A stretch of 33,944 bases of DNA from Catenulispora sp. Its GTDB lineage: Bacteria; Actinomycetota; Actinomycetes; Streptomycetales; Catenulisporaceae. The stretch lies in assembly GCA_013362315.1 (NCBI GenBank), contig JABFWL010000488.1, positions 1-33,944 on the forward strand, written 5' to 3'. Positions 8,718 through 17,266 of this stretch are shown piece by piece. The notes below the pieces were generated by a model, which was not told the origin of the DNA, ran no database searches, and saw nothing but the letters and a program-made list of their open reading frames with translations. Position 1 is the first letter of the stretch. Each line of letters opens with the position of its first letter. A program made the position numbers and the translations under genes.

Positions 8718-10667
8718 CTAGGGAAGGAAAGGCGCCTTGCGATTCACAAAGGAGGACCGCAGCCCGGGAACACCCGCAGCGTCGCCGATGGCGAACGCCG
8801 CGCCGTCCGGCACCACGTCGGTTCCGCCGAACGCCAGGACTTCGTCGAGACTCCCGGCGTGTGCCGCCGCGTAGTCGCCTTCGACGGCTGGCAGGTGCGA
8901 TCCGTCGGCGAGCAGCAGCGGAGCGCCGTGGGCTCCGAGCACCGCGCCCCCGGCGAGGGCGTCGGGCCAGTTCGTTCCGATGGCCAGGCCGACGGTGTGT
9001 GGTGCGGTCGGGCCGGTGAAGAACGTTCCGGCCACCGCCGCGGCCGTGGCGAAGCGGTCCGGTCCGGCGACGGTGGTGACGCGGTCGGCCGGGAACGCCG
9101 TCCGCAGCGCCGCCACACCTTGGTCGCCGACGCCGAACAGGCCGGTCGTCGCCGCGGTGCGGGACGCCAGGTAGGCGGCGGTCGACGATGGCAGGGTCCG
9201 GTCGTCGGACAGCAGGACGACGGAGTTCTTGCCGGTTCCCGCCGCCGCGCCCGCGGCGAGGGCGTCGGGGAAGTTGTTCCCGGTGGCGACGAGGATCCGG
9301 TCCGGGCTCGGCGTGATCGCCGCCGCGATGGCGACGGCGGTCGCGTAGCGGTCGGGGCCGGCGAGGCGGCGCGTGGTGAATCCGAGGGCTGCGACGCGGG
9401 CTTCGACGGCCGGGGACATCACGTCCGGTCCGCCGAGGAGTGTGACCTGGGAACCGGGCTTCAGGACGCGCTTGAGTTCGGCCTCGACGCGCGGGTCGAG
9501 GCCGCCGGTCGCGGTGAGGAGCAGCGGCGCGTTCGTGTGCGCGGCCAGGGCGCTGCCGGCCAGCGCGTCGGCGAAGGAGTCGGCGCGGGTCAGGACCGCG
9601 CCGCCAGCCTGGCGTGCGCCGGCGCCGACGTTGTCGTAGCCGAGTTGCGAGGTGGCGACCGCCGTGTCGATGCGGTCGTCGCCGCCGACGCGGTCGATCG
9701 TGATGCGGCGGAGCGGTTGCCAGGATGGCTCATCACCCGCCGCACCGGGCAGGTCCGTGATCGTCCCCGAGTTGACGTCGACAGTCTGCAGGTGAGTGGC
9801 GACGTTCGGCGGCGAGACCTGGTAGAGGAGTTTGAATCCGTTGGGGGACCACACGGGGTCCTCGCCGAAGCCGGTCCCCGGGATGAAGGTCTCGGGGCCG
9901 CCGGCCGTGGGCTTGTCGCAGATGCCCTTGCCCGCGATGATCACTTGGCAGCCGTAGGCGAGCAGCGTGCCGAGCGGATTGTAGGAGGGGTTCCTGCCGT
10001 TGGCGGCGAACAGGGCGACAGCGCCGTTCGCCCTGCGGACGTAGACGCCCGGAGCCGGACCGTCGGTGCGCATGAACGCGACGTCGCCGTTCGGCGCGAC
10101 ATCCGGTGCGCTGTCGATGAACCCCGTCGGGGTGGGAGCCAGTGGTGACGTGCCGCCGCTTCCGTCGGCGAACGTCGAGAAGATCTGCGCCGTGGCTGGG
10201 TTGCGGCCGAATCGCGTGAAGAAGACCTTGGTGCCGTCCGGTGACCACGCCGGGTCGCCGTCGGCCGTCAGCGACGCAGGTGTGGTGAGGCGCACGAGGT
10301 GGGTCCCGTCCGCGTTACCGGTCCACAAGCCGAACGGGCTGTTGTTCTCGACGAAGGCGATGCGGCTGCCGTCCGGCGAGTAGACCGCCTGGTGCAGGGA
10401 CGGCGGCACCGACATGCCCGGACCGATCGGATCGAGCAGGTGTTGGCCGCTGCCGTCCGGCTTGGCGACGGTGATGCGCTCCACGCCGTTGACGACCGTG
10501 GTGAAGGCGATCGTTCCGTTGTCGCCTTGGAAGGTGGCGTGGGCGGGGGTCGCGATGCCTACCGACGCCGTCGTCGCCGCGAGAGTGACGCAGGCGGTGG
10601 CGGCGAACGTCCGCGTCCTGGCGTTCCGGTGTATACGAGCTCTGTGTCGCTTGTTCGGCGTGTTCAC
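8718..10667 (-). CDS. Secreted TolB/PD40 propeller protein with cell-wall-binding repeat 2 domains
   Basis: A 649-aa exported protein. The GTG at 10667 is chosen because it overlaps the stop of the upstream kinase as GTGA and is followed by a signal peptide: basic n-region, hydrophobic TFAATACVTLAATTASVGIA and cleavage after AHA at about residue 44. Residues about 46-315 carry WD40/TolB-like repeats (YSPDGSRIAFVE, WSPDGTKVFFTR, WSPNGFKLLYQV). From about 320 to the end are three CWB2 (PF04122) units, marked by VGGDDRIDTAVA, LAGPDRYATAVAIA and VAGPDRFATAAAVA, each followed by a FPDALA/WPDALA-type motif. CWB2 modules attach proteins non-covalently to cell-wall polymers, so this should be a surface protein with a propeller for ligand or protein binding. 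The partner is unknown. A longer in-frame extension upstream lies over the kinase gene and is rejected. Confidence 0.85.
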   Translation of the reverse strand: MNTPNKRHRARIHRNARTRTFAATACVTLAATTASVGIATPAHATFQGDNGTIAFTTVVNGVERITVAKPDGSGQHLLDPIGPGMSVPPSLHQAVYSPDGSRIAFVENNSPFGLWTGNADGTHLVRLTTPASLTADGDPAWSPDGTKVFFTRFGRNPATAQIFSTFADGSGGTSPLAPTPTGFIDSAPDVAPNGDVAFMRTDGPAPGVYVRRANGAVALFAANGRNPSYNPLGTLLAYGCQVIIAGKGICDKPTAGGPETFIPGTGFGEDPVWSPNGFKLLYQVSPPNVATHLQTVDVNSGTITDLPGAAGDEPSWQPLRRITIDRVGGDDRIDTAVATSQLGYDNVGAGARQAGGAVLTRADSFADALAGSALAAHTNAPLLLTATGGLDPRVEAELKRVLKPGSQVTLLGGPDVMSPAVEARVAALGFTTRRLAGPDRYATAVAIAAAITPSPDRILVATGNNFPDALAAGAAAGTGKNSVVLLSDDRTLPSSTAAYLASRTAATTGLFGVGDQGVAALRTAFPADRVTTVAGPDRFATAAAVAGTFFTGPTAPHTVGLAIGTNWPDALAGGAVLGAHGAPLLLADGSHLPAVEGDYAAAHAGSLDEVLAFGGTDVVPDGAAFAIGDAAGVPGLRSSFVNRKAPFLP

Positions 10668-11869
10668 GGCAGGTCTGCTCCATCTGCGAGGTTGAGGATT
10701 GCACGGGTCATACGCAGCCGGTCGGCCCAGAGGTCGATCAGCTCGTCGGTGGGCGGTCCGGCCAGCGTTTCCAGCGGGATCGCGCTGAATCCCGAGCGCA
10801 GGACCAGACCGGACAGGTAGCCGCCGCGGATCTCGTCGATCGTCGCGGTGTGCCCTTCGGCGGCCAGGCCTTCGGCGTGCGCGGTGAGGATGTGTGCGGA
10901 GATCTCCGCCAGTCGGTCGGCCGGCAGCATGCCCGCGTGGCAGCGCCCGACCAGGAGTTGGCCCAGATCGTGGCCGACCGGCAGCGGGCTGTCCAAGCCG
11001 AAGTCGATGGCGACGAAGCTGTCCGGATCGTCGGCGGGCACCAGCAGGTTCTGCGGACTGGCGTCGCCGTGGGCGTAGGTCATCGGGAGGGTGTCGGCGT
11101 AGGCCAGCAGCTTGTCGATCCGGATCGTCCACGCGCGCAGGTCGGCGACCAGGTCAGGGTCCCGGACGAGGTCCGACGCGGCCGCGACGATCGGGTGCGT
11201 CCACAGCTCGTCGCCGGCGATGGCCGGGAGGAACAGGTTCCTGATCCGTCCCTCGATCAGGTAGCGCAGGACGGTGTTGGGTCCCGTGAACCTCGCGGCC
11301 GTGCCGAGGATCGGAGCCACCCGGCCGAATCGCCGTCGTGCGGACATCCGGCCCAGCAGGTGCGCGGCTCGGGCGAACCTGGCCGTGCCCCAGTGCAGGT
11401 CATCCGGCTGGGCCACGTCCTCCAGCCACATCGCGGCCCGGCCCGGCCCGAGCTCGTGCACGGCGTACATAGCCGGCAGCCGCAGCCCGGCCGGCAGCTG
11501 TTCGCGGAGCGGGCCGCTGTAGGCCGCGATCTCCAGGCGCCACGGGAAGCCGTCCAGGAAGTCGGCGTGCAGGTGCGGCGGCACGAGAGCGAGCTGCGGC
11601 CAGTGTTCCGCGGATCGCAGTTCCTTGACGAACAGGCGCGCCTCGACGCCGGTCCCGTCGGGGGCGCTCAACTCCAGGCGGGCCCGAACGAGCGCTTCGG
11701 TGGCGACGGTCTGCGCGGGATAGTCCACCGCCGTGTACGCCACGGATCGCAGCGTCAGATCGTCCCGCCCGGTGGCGGCACGTCCGATGACCGTCAGTTC
11801 CGCGGCGGTCGGCGCGGCCCGTCCGATGTGCTCAGCGCCCTGCACGGTGAGCACCGGCGTGGACTCCAT
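10664..11869 (-). CDS. Aminoglycoside-phosphotransferase-like small-molecule kinase
   Basis: A 401-aa protein with the APH/choline-kinase catalytic core. The catalytic loop HGDASPQN is at residues 267-274 (D269 as base, N274 metal-binding), and IDFGLD at 288-293 gives the DFG-like Mg2+-binding aspartate D289. The ATG at 11869 has GGAG 7 nt upstream. The substrate cannot be read from sequence; members phosphorylate antibiotics, sugars, amino alcohols or other small molecules. It is coupled by a GTGA overlap to the secreted cell-wall-binding protein downstream and faces a TetR repressor. This suggests a drug- or metabolite-inducible unit, but resistance is only one possibility. Confidence 0.8.
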   Translation of the reverse strand: MESTPVLTVQGAEHIGRAAPTAAELTVIGRAATGRDDLTLRSVAYTAVDYPAQTVATEALVRARLELSAPDGTGVEARLFVKELRSAEHWPQLALVPPHLHADFLDGFPWRLEIAAYSGPLREQLPAGLRLPAMYAVHELGPGRAAMWLEDVAQPDDLHWGTARFARAAHLLGRMSARRRFGRVAPILGTAARFTGPNTVLRYLIEGRIRNLFLPAIAGDELWTHPIVAAASDLVRDPDLVADLRAWTIRIDKLLAYADTLPMTYAHGDASPQNLLVPADDPDSFVAIDFGLDSPLPVGHDLGQLLVGRCHAGMLPADRLAEISAHILTAHAEGLAAEGHTATIDEIRGGYLSGLVLRSGFSAIPLETLAGPPTDELIDLWADRLRMTRAILNLADGADLP

Positions 11870-11884
11870 AGCTTCACTCCATTC

Positions 11885-11903
11885 ATCATAGTGCCACTAT
11901 GAT
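11885..11903. promoter_or_regulatory. 19-bp perfect palindromic operator, divergent TetR/kinase promoters
   Basis: ATCATAGTG-C-CACTATGAT is a perfect inverted repeat centred in the 57-bp gap between the divergent kinase and TetR genes. Each arm carries TATGAT, a good -10 hexamer, on opposite strands (plus 11898-11903, minus 11890-11885), so one bound repressor dimer could block both promoters. Size and placement are typical for an autoregulated TetR-family operator. Confidence 0.8.
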
Positions 11904-11926
11904 TCATAGAGTGATACCGTGACGAC

Positions 11927-12565
11927 GTGGCTGTCAAGAGAGAAGGACCGACGCACCGGGAACGCCAGGCGCTCGCCACCAAGCAACAGATCGCCGAGGC
12001 CGGCCGCAGGCTGTTCGCCGAACGCGGCTACGTCGCGACCACCATCACGGCGATCAGCGAAGCGGCGGACATCCCCGTTCCGACGATCTACTCGGCCTTC
12101 GGCAGCAAAGCCGCGATCCTGAACGACATCATCCGGCGCGCCGTCGTGCCGCTCGACGTCAACCGCCAGCACGAACTGGCCATGGCCGACCCGGACCCGG
12201 TCCGTGGCCTGCGCCGCCTGGCGACCCTGCAGCGCGAGCAGTTCGAAGCCATGTACGACGTCATGACAGTCACCTACGAAGCCATCCGCATCGACCCTGA
12301 GATCGCGGCGCGGCTCAAAGAGATCATGGCCAGCCGCGAGCGGGCCTTCCGCCGCCACATCGAGGCGATCGCCGACCACCTGGCCCCGGGGGTCACCGTC
12401 GACGACGCCCTCGACATCTACATCACCATGGTGATGCCGGAGATCTACGGCAGCTTCGTGCACGAGCGGGGCTGGAGCGCGGACCGCTTCGAAACCTGGC
12501 TCGCCGACAACCTGGTGTGGCAACTGCTCGGAGCCTGCGACCGGCCTGCCGTTGAGCACTCCTGA
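11927..12565 (+). CDS. TetR-family transcriptional repressor
   Basis: A 212-aa protein with an N-terminal TetR helix-turn-helix (about residues 17-65): RQALATKQQIAEAGRRLFAE, then ITAISEAADIPVPTIYSAFG and SKAAILNDII. The C-terminal alpha-helical half is the ligand-binding and dimer domain; its ligand cannot be predicted. The GTG at 11927 opens the HTH frame; another GTG at 11919 is out of frame. The ribosome site is poor and the predicted leader very short. It is divergent from the kinase/cell-wall operon and shares with it a perfect palindrome, so it probably represses both itself and that operon. Confidence 0.9.
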   Translation: MAVKREGPTHRERQALATKQQIAEAGRRLFAERGYVATTITAISEAADIPVPTIYSAFGSKAAILNDIIRRAVVPLDVNRQHELAMADPDPVRGLRRLATLQREQFEAMYDVMTVTYEAIRIDPEIAARLKEIMASRERAFRRHIEAIADHLAPGVTVDDALDIYITMVMPEIYGSFVHERGWSADRFETWLADNLVWQLLGACDRPAVEHS

Positions 12566-12646
12566 CCGGTACGGTGGCTGCGACCTGAAGCATTTCGATC
12601 TGCTGGTCACGACGAGGGCCCGCAACAGCTGAGGAAGACCGGCAAC

Positions 12647-13201
12647 GTGCGTAGCGTGAGCCGCCACCCGGTCGACGAGGCCGCCGCCGAGGAACACCTC
12701 GAGATCCTGCAACCGGGGCTCAAGAAGCTCCCCATATCGACCTGCTCGCGGCGATCCCGCAGAAGCTGCTCCGGGCGTCCAGGATCGAGTACGACGAGTT
12801 CGTGTACTCGTGGGTGGGGGCGCTGCAGACGTACTGGACACGCGGCGAAGGACTCGTCGACCAGGTCCTGTCCGCCATGGCCGGCACCGATCCGGCCGGG
12901 CTGCGGCAGCTCCGCCCTGACGACGCCCTCCAGCGCTAACTACCCGCCGATCGAGATGTTCTACCACCTCACCCAGGGGGACGACGCCAAGTTCAACGAC
13001 TCCCTCCACAACGCACTCGAGCTGCACCGGCGGTACTGGTCCACCGACGACCAGGCCAACAGCCCGTACGGGTACATCGCGCTCGGGCCGCTGGCCATCG
13101 CCTGCCTGGCACGCGACGTAGGCGTGCCGAGCGGATTGGAGTCGGAGTACCTGCCGGCGATCCTGCTCGCCGGCAACTGGATCGGCGAGCACTCGACCTG
13201 A
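12647..13201 (+). pseudogene. Imm49-family immunity protein, frameshifted
   Basis: The C-terminal part (NYPPIEMFYHLT, HNALELHRRYWSTDDQA, GYIALGPLAIACLARDVGVP) is characteristic of Imm49 immunity proteins, which are often orphan in actinomycetes. The GTG at 12647 starts a plausible N-terminus (VSRHPVDEAAAEEHLE). Between about 12733 and 12935 that frame turns into Arg/Ser/Cys-rich nonsense, while an adjacent frame reads sensibly (DLLAAIPQKLLRASRIEYDE, FVYSWVGALQTYWTRGEG, DQVLSAMAGTDPAGL) up to a TAA. The gene therefore reads frame A, then B, then A: two opposite indels about 200 bp apart. Either it is a decayed gene, with the uninterrupted 184-aa ORF encoding a scrambled centre, or the assembly has errors. 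No cognate toxin is visible nearby. Confidence 0.75.
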
Positions 13202-13224
13202 GCCACCAGCTCGCGAGCGCCTGT

Positions 13225-15909
13225 TCAGTCGTTGGTGATGCGTTCGATGCCGAGCAGGACCGGCGGGTGGAGGTTCGCTCCCCGCGTGGCGACGGCTATG
13301 CCGGGAGGCTGGTCCTGGCTGAGGACGAAGTCGCTGTTCGGGTGGGTGCAGTTGCCGTTGAGACAGGTCTGGCTGACGGGGTAGCCGGCGGCTCGGAGCT
13401 TGCCGACGGCGTCCGCGGACGTGTAGCCGCGGACATCGGGCAGTTGGGGGCCGGCGTTCAGGGGCTGGCTGGTGTTGTCCTCGACCGGCTCGGTAAGCAG
13501 CGGGATCAGGCCACTGGTGAGCACGACGTCGGGGCGGCCGTCGCCGTTGACATCGCGCAGTTGGACGCCGCTCGCCGAAGCGGTGGACTGGCCGAGGAAC
13601 ACCCAGCGGCCGACCGCGGGACCGCCGTCGGGGTCGCAGGGATGGAGCGGGTCGATCGAGTAGCAGTTGCCGTCGTTGCCGTGGGCGACCGGCATCGAAC
13701 TGGCCTGGTACCACAGGCCGGCGCCGGTGGCGAGGAAGCGGTCGGGCTTCCCGTCGCCGTCGAAGTCCGCATTCGTCGTGGGAGTGGTGTCGAACGCGTT
13801 GTGGCCGAAGACGTTGCCGATCCCGACGTTGGTCATCGTGCCGGGGAAGTTCGACTCCAGGGCGTCGTCGGCGCTGGAGTTCGCGAAGACGTTGTTCGCC
13901 ACGTCCATGGTGATCGAGGGGATGCCCCGCAGGTGAACGGCCGGACCCGCGGTGTATTCGATCGTGTTGTACTCGGCGTCGTAGTACTCGCCGGCCGGGC
14001 CGCAGTTGTGGTCGCCGCCGAAGGGGATGCCGAGGGTGGTGCAGGTGCCCTGGCCGTGGACGTCGATGGCCTGGGTGTTGGTGTCCCCGGTGTTGTCGCC
14101 GCCGTGCGGCAGCAGGAGGTTGCGATAGAAGAGATAGCCCGAGCCGTCGCGGCCGTCGCTGGTCACGTCGTGGCGGTTGAAGTCGAACACGTTGCGTTCG
14201 ATGAGGGCGTAGGCGCCGTTGAAGGTACCGACGCCGTAGCCGGCGCCATGGCCGCCGCCGAGGATTTCGCCCGTGGGGTGCTGGTTGTGGTGGATGTAGT
14301 TGTCGTGGATGCGCACGGTGTCCGCGTTGGTCAGGTCGATCCGGTTCAGCTCGTCGTCGACCGCGACGGCGGCGCCGCGCCAGCCGTAGATCTCGTCGTG
14401 GTCGATCTCGACGTTCCGACTGCTGTGGACCTGGATGCCGTCGGCGTCAGGCTGGTCGACCGCGGAGAACGGGTCGGTGCTCTCTCCGCCGTCCAGTCGC
14501 AACCCGCTGATACGGACGTTGTCGGCTGACGTCGAGGAGCTGCCCACGGTGAACAGATCTCTCGGGAAGCTCGTCGTGAAGATCCGGGGGCCCGCCGGGA
14601 AGAACCTGCGGTCGCCGAGCAACTGCACGCCGGACGCCACGCCGAGGCCGGACAGGCCGCTCAGGTCCAGGTTGACGTCACCCGCCACGTGCACGATCGC
14701 GCCCGGATGGCCGGTGACCGCCTGCACGAAGCCGACCGGCGTGCTGGCAGTGGTGATGGAGAAGCTCAGCCGCATGGTCAGGCCGGTGTCAGCCGCGGCT
14801 CCACCCGATTCCTGCGTCCACAGCTTCGACGTATTGGCTTCGACGGCCTCCTGGAAACCGGCCCCGCTCGCAGCGATCGCCGGACTGCTGTCGGACCACA
14901 TGCCCAAACCCAGGCTGGCCACCGCACCGGTGGGCGACACCCCGTCCAGCAGACCGTCGGTGCTGGTGTAGACGACCTCGTATCCGCCGCTGTGCAGTGC
15001 CGCGACAGCCGGGCTGGTGCCCGGCATCACCAGGTGCCCGCCATTGGCCCCGTCGACCTCGCCCGCGGCACCCCCCGACGTCGTGGTCCACAGCTTGCCG
15101 TCACTGGCCTGGAAGGCGACCTCCCAGGAACCGTCGGACGCCACCGCGATGCCCGGGCTCGTACCGGCCCACATGCCCAGCGCCAGTGTCGAGACCGCGC
15201 CGGAGGGGGCCACCTGGTCCATCAGGCCGTCACTGGACGGGTAGACGATCTGATATCCCCCACGGGGCAGCGCCCCGATGGCAGCACTGGCGCCAGGCAT
15301 CAGCGGATGTCCGCCATTGGCCGCGTCGACCTCCCCCGCGGCACCCGCCGACGTCGTGGTCCACAGTTTGCCGTCGCTGGCCGGGAAAGCGACTTCCCAG
15401 GAACCGTCCGCGGCGACCGCGAGGCTCGGACTCGAACCCGGCGCCATGAGCAGCCCCAGCGAGGAGACCGCGCCCGAGGGCGACACTTGGTCCAGCAGAC
15501 CGTCGGTGGAGTGGTAGACGGTCTCGTATGTACCGTTGGGCAGGGCCGCGATGGCAGGGCTCGTCCCGGGCATCACCTGGTGTCCGCCATTGGCCCCGTC
15601 GACCTCCCCCGCGGCACCCGAGGACGAACGGGTCCACAAGCTCCCGTCGCTGGCCTGAAAGGCAATCCGGGACGTGCCGTCCGCAGCCACCGCGATGCTC
15701 GGGCTGGTACCGGCCTGCCACCCCATCTGATGCGCGGCACCAGCTGGAAGCGCCAGGCGCGGGACAGACGCCGACCCGGTGGCTGCCGGCGTCGCGTTCC
15801 CCACCGCGGGCGCCGCCTGCACCGCCGATGTGCACACCACGGTGCCCGCCAACATGGCGGCCCACACCCCACCCGCGATCCGACGACGTACTTGGGCACT
15901 ACGACTCAC
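13225..15909 (-). CDS. Secreted modular protein: propeller-like repeats, beta-helix, FG-GAP, PASTA
   Basis: An 894-aa exported protein. The GTG at 15909 is preferred over upstream starts because GAGGGG lies about 6 nt before it and a signal peptide follows (RRRIAGGVWAAMLAGTVVCT, cleavage near AAPA). Residues about 67-339 are three tandem 91-residue repeats, then a degenerate fourth to about 378. Each holds SPxIAVAADGSWEVAFQASD, KLWTTTSGGAAGEVDGANGG and a sister half, suggesting a tachylectin- or propeller-like carbohydrate-binding fold. About 379-712 is a right-handed parallel beta-helix (NVRISGLRLDGG, GIQVHSSRNVEIDHDEIYGW, VRIHDNYIHHNQH), as in pectate lyase or polysaccharide-acting proteins. 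About 713-810 has two FG-GAP-like calcium loops (DFDGDGKPD, DVNGDGRPD). About 823-885 is a PASTA module (LPDVRGYTSADAVGKLRAAG). A role in binding or degrading polysaccharide is inferred; no catalytic residues were assigned. Confidence 0.82.
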   Translation of the reverse strand: MSRSAQVRRRIAGGVWAAMLAGTVVCTSAVQAAPAVGNATPAATGSASVPRLALPAGAAHQMGWQAGTSPSIAVAADGTSRIAFQASDGSLWTRSSSGAAGEVDGANGGHQVMPGTSPAIAALPNGTYETVYHSTDGLLDQVSPSGAVSSLGLLMAPGSSPSLAVAADGSWEVAFPASDGKLWTTTSAGAAGEVDAANGGHPLMPGASAAIGALPRGGYQIVYPSSDGLMDQVAPSGAVSTLALGMWAGTSPGIAVASDGSWEVAFQASDGKLWTTTSGGAAGEVDGANGGHLVMPGTSPAVAALHSGGYEVVYTSTDGLLDGVSPTGAVASLGLGMWSDSSPAIAASGAGFQEAVEANTSKLWTQESGGAAADTGLTMRLSFSITTASTPVGFVQAVTGHPGAIVHVAGDVNLDLSGLSGLGVASGVQLLGDRRFFPAGPRIFTTSFPRDLFTVGSSSTSADNVRISGLRLDGGESTDPFSAVDQPDADGIQVHSSRNVEIDHDEIYGWRGAAVAVDDELNRIDLTNADTVRIHDNYIHHNQHPTGEILGGGHGAGYGVGTFNGAYALIERNVFDFNRHDVTSDGRDGSGYLFYRNLLLPHGGDNTGDTNTQAIDVHGQGTCTTLGIPFGGDHNCGPAGEYYDAEYNTIEYTAGPAVHLRGIPSITMDVANNVFANSSADDALESNFPGTMTNVGIGNVFGHNAFDTTPTTNADFDGDGKPDRFLATGAGLWYQASSMPVAHGNDGNCYSIDPLHPCDPDGGPAVGRWVFLGQSTASASGVQLRDVNGDGRPDVVLTSGLIPLLTEPVEDNTSQPLNAGPQLPDVRGYTSADAVGKLRAAGYPVSQTCLNGNCTHPNSDFVLSQDQPPGIAVATRGANLHPPVLLGIERITND
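14770..15711 (-). repeat. 273-bp tandem repeats coding propeller-like units
   Basis: Three direct copies of a 273-bp unit (15711-15439, 15438-15166, 15165-14893) and a degenerate fourth lie within the secreted beta-helix gene. Similarity is visible at DNA as well as protein level, pointing to recent duplication or ongoing gene conversion. Confidence 0.8.
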
Positions 15910-16177
15910 CTGATCCCCCTCGTAGACATTGACGTAAGCGCGCCGTTGCTGCGGCGGAGCTCCGTCAGCGGCACGTTCCGAAGGAAGATAGGACCGGGGG
16001 ATACATCGTGCTGCGAGCTGCTGAGTGAGGCCCAATCATGGGTGACCCGGCCGGAAGCAGCACGGTCGAGCGGCTGCCTGGCTGCTGTCCCCCGACTGGG
16101 CCCCTCGCGACGTCGCCACAGTGTCCCAGTACCTACGTTGAGGACAGGGGGAACACTGTGGCATCGGAGGTCGGGTC

Positions 16178-16564
16178 ATGTCTCATCCTCTGCTCAACGC
16201 GTTCTGGATGATGCTCTGGTTCTTCCTGTGGATCATGTGGTTCATGCTGCTGTTCCACGTGATCGTCGACTTGTTCCGCGACAAGGACCTGAGCGGCTGG
16301 GCCAAGGCCGGTTGGACGATCTTCGTGTGCGTGCTGCCCTTCCTCGGCGTGTTCGTCTACCTCATCGCCCGCGGTTCCGGCATGGCCGTGCGCTCGATGG
16401 ACCGTGCGCAGGACCAACAGCAGCAGTTCGACGACTACGTCAGGAAGACCACGACGACGTCCGGCGCCACCACCGATGAACTGGCCAAACTGGCCAGCCT
16501 GAGGGCTGATGGGACGCTCAGCGAACAGGAGTTCCAGCAGGCCAAGCAGAAGATTCTGGCCTGA
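16178..16564 (+). CDS. PLDc_N-SHOCT membrane protein (copy A)
   Basis: A 128-aa protein. The N-terminus MSHPLLNAFWMMLWFFLWIM is Trp/Phe/Met-rich and forms one membrane helix (about 8-30). A second helix lies at about 44-64 (WTIFVCVLPFLGVFVYLIAR) and carries the PLDc_N motif, shared with non-catalytic phospholipase-D N-termini and many small actinobacterial proteins. After a polar linker, residues 97-128 (ELAKLASLRADGTLSEQEFQ, AKQKILA) form a SHOCT domain, a short C-terminal interaction motif. GGAGG lies about 9 nt before the ATG. A close paralogue is at 30479-30889 and a truncated one at 19516. Function unknown; membrane stress or scaffold roles are speculative. Confidence 0.88.
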   Translation: MSHPLLNAFWMMLWFFLWIMWFMLLFHVIVDLFRDKDLSGWAKAGWTIFVCVLPFLGVFVYLIARGSGMAVRSMDRAQDQQQQFDDYVRKTTTTSGATTDELAKLASLRADGTLSEQEFQQAKQKILA

Positions 16565-16578
16565 CCAGCCCGGCGAGG

Positions 16579-16626
16579 CTGCCGCGGCGGTCAAGCCCGA
16601 TTCCCGCGTGATCACGCCGGCGGCAG
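16579..16626. terminator. Imperfect hairpin between convergent genes
   Basis: CTGCCGCGGCG (from 16579) pairs with CGCCGGCGGCAG (16615-16626) except for one unpaired base. It sits between the convergent PLDc_N-SHOCT gene and the minus-strand membrane protein gene and could terminate both. Confidence 0.45.
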
Positions 16627-16636
16627 CGATCAGAGA

Positions 16637-17101
16637 TCAGGACGGGAGCCGGCTTCGACGATCGGCCGGTGCCGGCACGGCCGCCACCGGGCTCGCGGTG
16701 CCCTCCGCGACCGGTTCCGCGCTGGACGCCGCATCGGCGGCCGTACCGGGCTGGGTCCTCGCCAGTTCTCGGCGGAGCTCACGGACCACCCGGCCCATGA
16801 CTCGTTCGGAGACCTTGAGCCCGATCCACAGCAGGACCATGCCGACGCCGGCGGCGCCCCAGGTGCGGACGAGGTAGTCCCTGCCGTCGGCGAGTCCGAC
16901 CAAGCCCGCGGTGATACAGGCGAGAGCCAAGAAGTAGTAGCCGGCCCGCGCTGTGGTGACCAGCAGGTGCGCCGCGATGTGCTGCCGATCGGCTATCTCG
17001 CCCATCAGCTGGCGAATGTGCTCGACCCTTCTGCGCTCGATCCGCAGTCCGGCCGTATGTGCGGCCATGAACATATTGTCTAATGATTGGTGCCCGAGCA
17101 C
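16637..17101 (-). CDS. Two-helix membrane protein of unknown function
   Basis: A 154-aa protein not assigned to a family. A charged N-terminal helix (RIERRRVEHIRQLMGEIADR) leads to two membrane segments (about 48-70, ARAGYYFLALACITAGLVGL; about 82-100, WGAAGVGMVLLWIGLKVSE), then a basic helix and an Ala/Pro-rich tail. The GTG at 17101 has GAGGGA very close upstream; ATG at 17074 (residue 10) is an alternative without a clear ribosome site. It is convergent with PLDc_N-SHOCT copy A. Confidence 0.65.
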   Translation of the reverse strand: MLGHQSLDNMFMAAHTAGLRIERRRVEHIRQLMGEIADRQHIAAHLLVTTARAGYYFLALACITAGLVGLADGRDYLVRTWGAAGVGMVLLWIGLKVSERVMGRVVRELRRELARTQPGTAADAASSAEPVAEGTASPVAAVPAPADRRSRLPS

Positions 17102-17266
17102 ACTCCCTCGGGATCGTCACCGCCCCTGAATGGAGCACCCGACAGCTCCCGCGCACGCGTCCTGCTGGTCAGAGCCGGTCAGAGCCGGTCGTCCGCTCGG
17201 ATCCGGCAAAGGGGCGACCGCACGGCGCAGATGCCCAGCCCAACCCGGTCGCCCCACTCTCGCGCC

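Noticed and set aside
8649-10148. Long plus-strand open frame opposite the cell-wall-binding gene
   Set aside because: Antisense shadow of a well-supported gene; composition typical of GC-rich complementary frames.
10668-11132. In-frame N-terminal extension of the cell-wall-binding protein
   Set aside because: It lies entirely inside the kinase gene in another frame, is Arg/Pro-rich without protein character, and would displace the signal peptide.
12586-12633. HFDLLV-like peptide after the TetR gene resembling HFDLVV near 32028
   Set aside because: The shared stretch is too short and the DNA similarity too low to claim a repeat or a mobile-element trace.
13267-14529. 420-codon plus-strand frame opposite the beta-helix gene
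   Set aside because: Val/Gly/Ala/Asp-rich shadow sequence without domain signals; the minus strand carries clear modules.
17167-17186. 10-bp direct repeat (ggtcagagcc twice) in the gap between two minus-strand genes
   Set aside because: Too short and isolated to interpret as an operator or array.
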